Source: Flavobacterium sp. HBTb2-11-1 (GTDB lineage Bacteria > Bacteroidota > Bacteroidia > Flavobacteriales > Flavobacteriaceae). From it: a DNA stretch of 64,000 nt. Each line of letters begins with the position of its first letter. The stretch's first letter is position 1. Made by a program: the position numbers and the translations under genes. The notes below the pieces were generated by a model, which worked only from the letters and a program-made list of their open reading frames with translations, was not told the origin of the DNA and ran no database searches. Below are positions 62,018 to 64,000 of this stretch, one piece after another. The stretch is taken from assembly GCF_009826975.1 (NCBI RefSeq), contig NZ_WUMO01000001.1, positions 496,001 to 560,000 on the forward strand, written 5' to 3'.

Positions 62018-63805
62018 TTATTTTGAACCGTTAGAAAAAAGATTTATTAAACTTTTAACGTCAATTTTACACAATTCTTGCAGTTGATTTACGGTTCCAT
62101 GCTCGATAAATTCGTCTGGGACACCCAAAACTTCAATAGAATTTTTGAAATTATTTGATGCTGCGAACTCTAAAACTGAACTTCCAAAACCACCATTTTT
62201 AACTCCTTCTTCGATGGTAATTATGTTTTGGAAAGTTTTAAATATTGTGTTTAAGGTATTGATGTCTAATGGTTTAATGAAGCTAAAGTTATAGTGGGCG
62301 ATTTCGTTAGAATTGGTAGATTCTTTTAAAGCCTCTATAACATTATTTCCAATTGTTCCGGCCGATAGCACAGCAACTTTCGTACCATCTTTCAAGCATT
62401 TTGCTTCGTTCCAATTTATTTTTTCATAATGTCCGAAATTTTCTACTTCCCAATTTGGCAGTACTCCGCGACCTCTTGGATATCGAATTGCTATTGGATG
62501 ATCTATTCCTAATTGAACCGTATATAAAATGTTTTGAAGTTCAATTTCGTTCAGCGGAGCATAGATTACCATATTCGGAATCGAGCGCAGATAAGCAATA
62601 TCAAAAACGCCATGATGCGTTGCGCCATCTTCACCGACCAGTCCTGCACGGTCTAGGCAGAAAATAACTGGCAGGTTTTGCAAGGCAACATCATGAATGA
62701 CCTGATCGTAGGCGCGCTGTAAAAAAGTCGAATAAATATTGCAATACACAATCATACCCTGAGTGGCCATTCCTGCGGCAAGCGTTACAGCGTGTTGCTC
62801 GGCAATGCCTACATCAAAAGCACGTTCTGGGAATTCGTCCATCATAAATTTTAATGAACTTCCAGATGGCATTGCAGGTGTGATTCCGATTATTTTTTCA
62901 TTTTTTCTGGCTAAATCTAAAATAGTCAAGCCAAAAACATCTTGAAATTTAGGCGGAAGATTTTCTTCAGATTTTACATGGATTTCTCCAGTCGAAGCAT
63001 CAAATTTTCCAGGCGCATGATATTTAACCTGATTTTCTTCTGCCTGCTGCAATCCTTTTCCTTTCGTAGTAACAATATGAAGAAATTTGGGACCTTTTAT
63101 CTTTTTAAGGCGATTTAATTCTTTGATTAATTTCGGAAGATCGTGACCATCAATTGGACCAGAATAATCAAAATTCAAAGATTTAATAATGTTATTTTGG
63201 CGCGGATTTTTCCCGTTTTTTACTGAAGTAAGATATTTTTTCAAAGCGCCAACGCTCGGATCAATTCCGATGGCGTTATCGTTTAGAATCACCAAAATAT
63301 TGGCATCTGTAACTCCGGCGTGATTTAAACCTTCAAAAGCCATTCCGCTGGCGATAGAAGCATCACCGATTACTGCAATATGTTCTTTGTCCAAATCTCC
63401 TTTTAATTTTGAAGCAATTGCCATTCCGAGCGCTGCTGAAATGGAAGTGGAAGAATGTCCAACACCAAAAGTATCGTAAACACTTTCACTTCTTTTTGGA
63501 AAACCCGACACTCCACCAATCTGTCTATTAGTATGAAAAATTTCCCTTCTTTCAGTCAGGATTTTATGTCCGTAAGCTTGATGTCCAACATCCCAAACCA
63601 ATAAATCATCTGGAGTATTAAAAACATAATGCAAAGCAATTGTAAGTTCTACAACGCCCAAACTTGCGCCCAAATGGCCCTCTTTTACAGAAACAATATC
63701 AATAATAAACTGACGAAGTTCTTGGGCAACTTGGCTAAGCTGCTCTTCTTTTAAAAGACGTAAATCGGCTGGATTGTATATGTTTGAAAGTAAATCGCTT
63801 TTCAT
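62018..63805 (-). CDS. dxs: 1-deoxy-D-xylulose-5-phosphate synthase
   Basis: A 595-residue thiamine diphosphate enzyme, first step of the MEP isoprenoid pathway. The ThDP motif is GDASIASGMAFEGLNHAG to NDNAIGID (usually GDG at the start), with HVDWGHQAYGHK-like VWDVGHQAYGHKILT and DRAGLVGEDGATHHGVFD both clear. It is slightly shorter than proteobacterial DXS (about 620), as common in Bacteroidetes. It fits functionally with the polyprenyl synthase at 55158. Confidence 0.96.
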   Translation of the reverse strand: MKSDLLSNIYNPADLRLLKEEQLSQVAQELRQFIIDIVSVKEGHLGASLGVVELTIALHYVFNTPDDLLVWDVGHQAYGHKILTERREIFHTNRQIGGVSGFPKRSESVYDTFGVGHSSTSISAALGMAIASKLKGDLDKEHIAVIGDASIASGMAFEGLNHAGVTDANILVILNDNAIGIDPSVGALKKYLTSVKNGKNPRQNNIIKSLNFDYSGPIDGHDLPKLIKELNRLKKIKGPKFLHIVTTKGKGLQQAEENQVKYHAPGKFDASTGEIHVKSEENLPPKFQDVFGLTILDLARKNEKIIGITPAMPSGSSLKFMMDEFPERAFDVGIAEQHAVTLAAGMATQGMIVYCNIYSTFLQRAYDQVIHDVALQNLPVIFCLDRAGLVGEDGATHHGVFDIAYLRSIPNMVIYAPLNEIELQNILYTVQLGIDHPIAIRYPRGRGVLPNWEVENFGHYEKINWNEAKCLKDGTKVAVLSAGTIGNNVIEALKESTNSNEIAHYNFSFIKPLDINTLNTIFKTFQNIITIEEGVKNGGFGSSVLEFAASNNFKNSIEVLGVPDEFIEHGTVNQLQELCKIDVKSLINLFSNGSK

Positions 63806-63819
63806 TGTAAGGTAAAAAG

Positions 63820-63827
63820 CAAATTTA
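63820..63827 (-). promoter_or_regulatory. -7 element of dxs
   Basis: Minus strand reads TAAATTTG, 14 bases before the start codon; the mRNA leader would be short. Confidence 0.45.
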
Positions 63828-63858
63828 CGGTTTTAAATTTAATTTCTTTGCTCCGTAC

Positions 63859-64000
63859 TTATTTCAATACAATAGGAACAGAATATTGCATTCTGACTTT
63901 TTTTCCATTTGATTCTCCCGGCTGCCATTTCGGGCATAAACTTAAAACTCTGATGATTTCTTTTTGTAGTGGTTCTTCAACTGCTGGCGAACATTCAAGA
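63859..64000 (-). CDS. Energy transducer TonB family protein, C-terminal end (partial)
   Basis: The last 47 codons of a gene running off the right edge. The C terminus reads CPKWQPGESNGKKVRMQYS, then VPIVLK and stop, which is the TonB C-terminal domain pattern (WxPG...G...V...V.VPI.F). It would contact TonB-dependent receptors such as those encoded at 12480 and 19445. The N-terminal part is not in the window. Confidence 0.8.
   Translation of the reverse strand, partial: LECSPAVEEPLQKEIIRVLSLCPKWQPGESNGKKVRMQYSVPIVLK

Noticed and set aside
1..64000. tRNA genes, CRISPR arrays, IS elements, prophage or secondary-metabolite cluster
   Set aside because: None seen by reading; gene content is core metabolism with coherent codon use. 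A tRNAscan or CRISPR search would settle it.

Overview
The window is AT-rich DNA from a member of the Bacteroidetes, most likely a Flavobacterium. The evidence is direct: many promoters fit the Bacteroidetes form TTG / 17-23 bp / TAnnTTTG, ribosome binding sites are weak, and the lineage markers are present (GldA, GLPGLI, DUF5686 and DUF3078 proteins, TonB-dependent receptors, a higB-higA pair). The species cannot be fixed from sequence reading alone. No tRNA, rRNA, CRISPR array, insertion sequence or prophage was seen.

Layout. 0-18 kb is general chromosome: etfB, pyruvate dehydrogenase E1 beta, a DUF5686 outer-membrane protein, an AlkA-like glycosylase, soluble and membrane pyrophosphatases (ppa, hppA), a HigB/HigA toxin-antitoxin pair, a deoxynucleoside kinase, and a GLPGLI plus TonB-receptor-like pair. 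17.6-50 kb is an almost continuous sulfur, methionine and SAM region: metK; a TonB-dependent receptor; metY; a homoserine-dehydrogenase-like paralogue; metX; a fused aspartokinase-homoserine dehydrogenase; OsmC; metZ; an Rrf2 regulator; two TauE/SafE permeases; the assimilatory sulfate operon (cysH, cysD, cysN, siroheme sulfite reductase, cobA, precorrin-2 dehydrogenase, a flavoprotein reductase); split metH; metF. 50-64 kb holds a dicarboxylate symporter, a PLP decarboxylase, gldA, a small beta-barrel protein, a polyprenyl synthase, metE with a divergent Lrp/AsnC regulator, dgt, a DUF3078 protein, dxs and the end of a TonB-family gene.

How it works together. Sulfate is activated by CysDN, reduced by the CysH reductase and by siroheme sulfite reductase (siroheme from CobA and the CysG-like enzyme), and the sulfide is put on activated homoserine (ThrA-type enzyme, MetX) by MetY/MetZ. 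Homocysteine is methylated by MetH or MetE with methyl groups from MetF, and MetK makes SAM.

Most interesting observation. Control of this region is layered. Two SAM-I riboswitches precede metX and metH. In addition there are four short Met/Cys-containing leader peptides (19256, 22452, 25698, 25881), each followed by a Rho-independent terminator and carrying a segment in or just after the reading frame that can pair with the terminator's 5' arm. This is the geometry of ribosome-mediated transcription attenuation. The four precede the TonB receptor, metY with a 58-residue gene, and (two in tandem) a 71-residue gene of unknown function. A possible fifth, different arrangement precedes metK. A 22-bp imperfect dyad shared by the TonB-receptor upstream region and the sulfate operon leader may be a regulator site. 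Intergenic DNA is also rich in REP-like palindromes and in degenerate repeated 'words' placed just before start codons.
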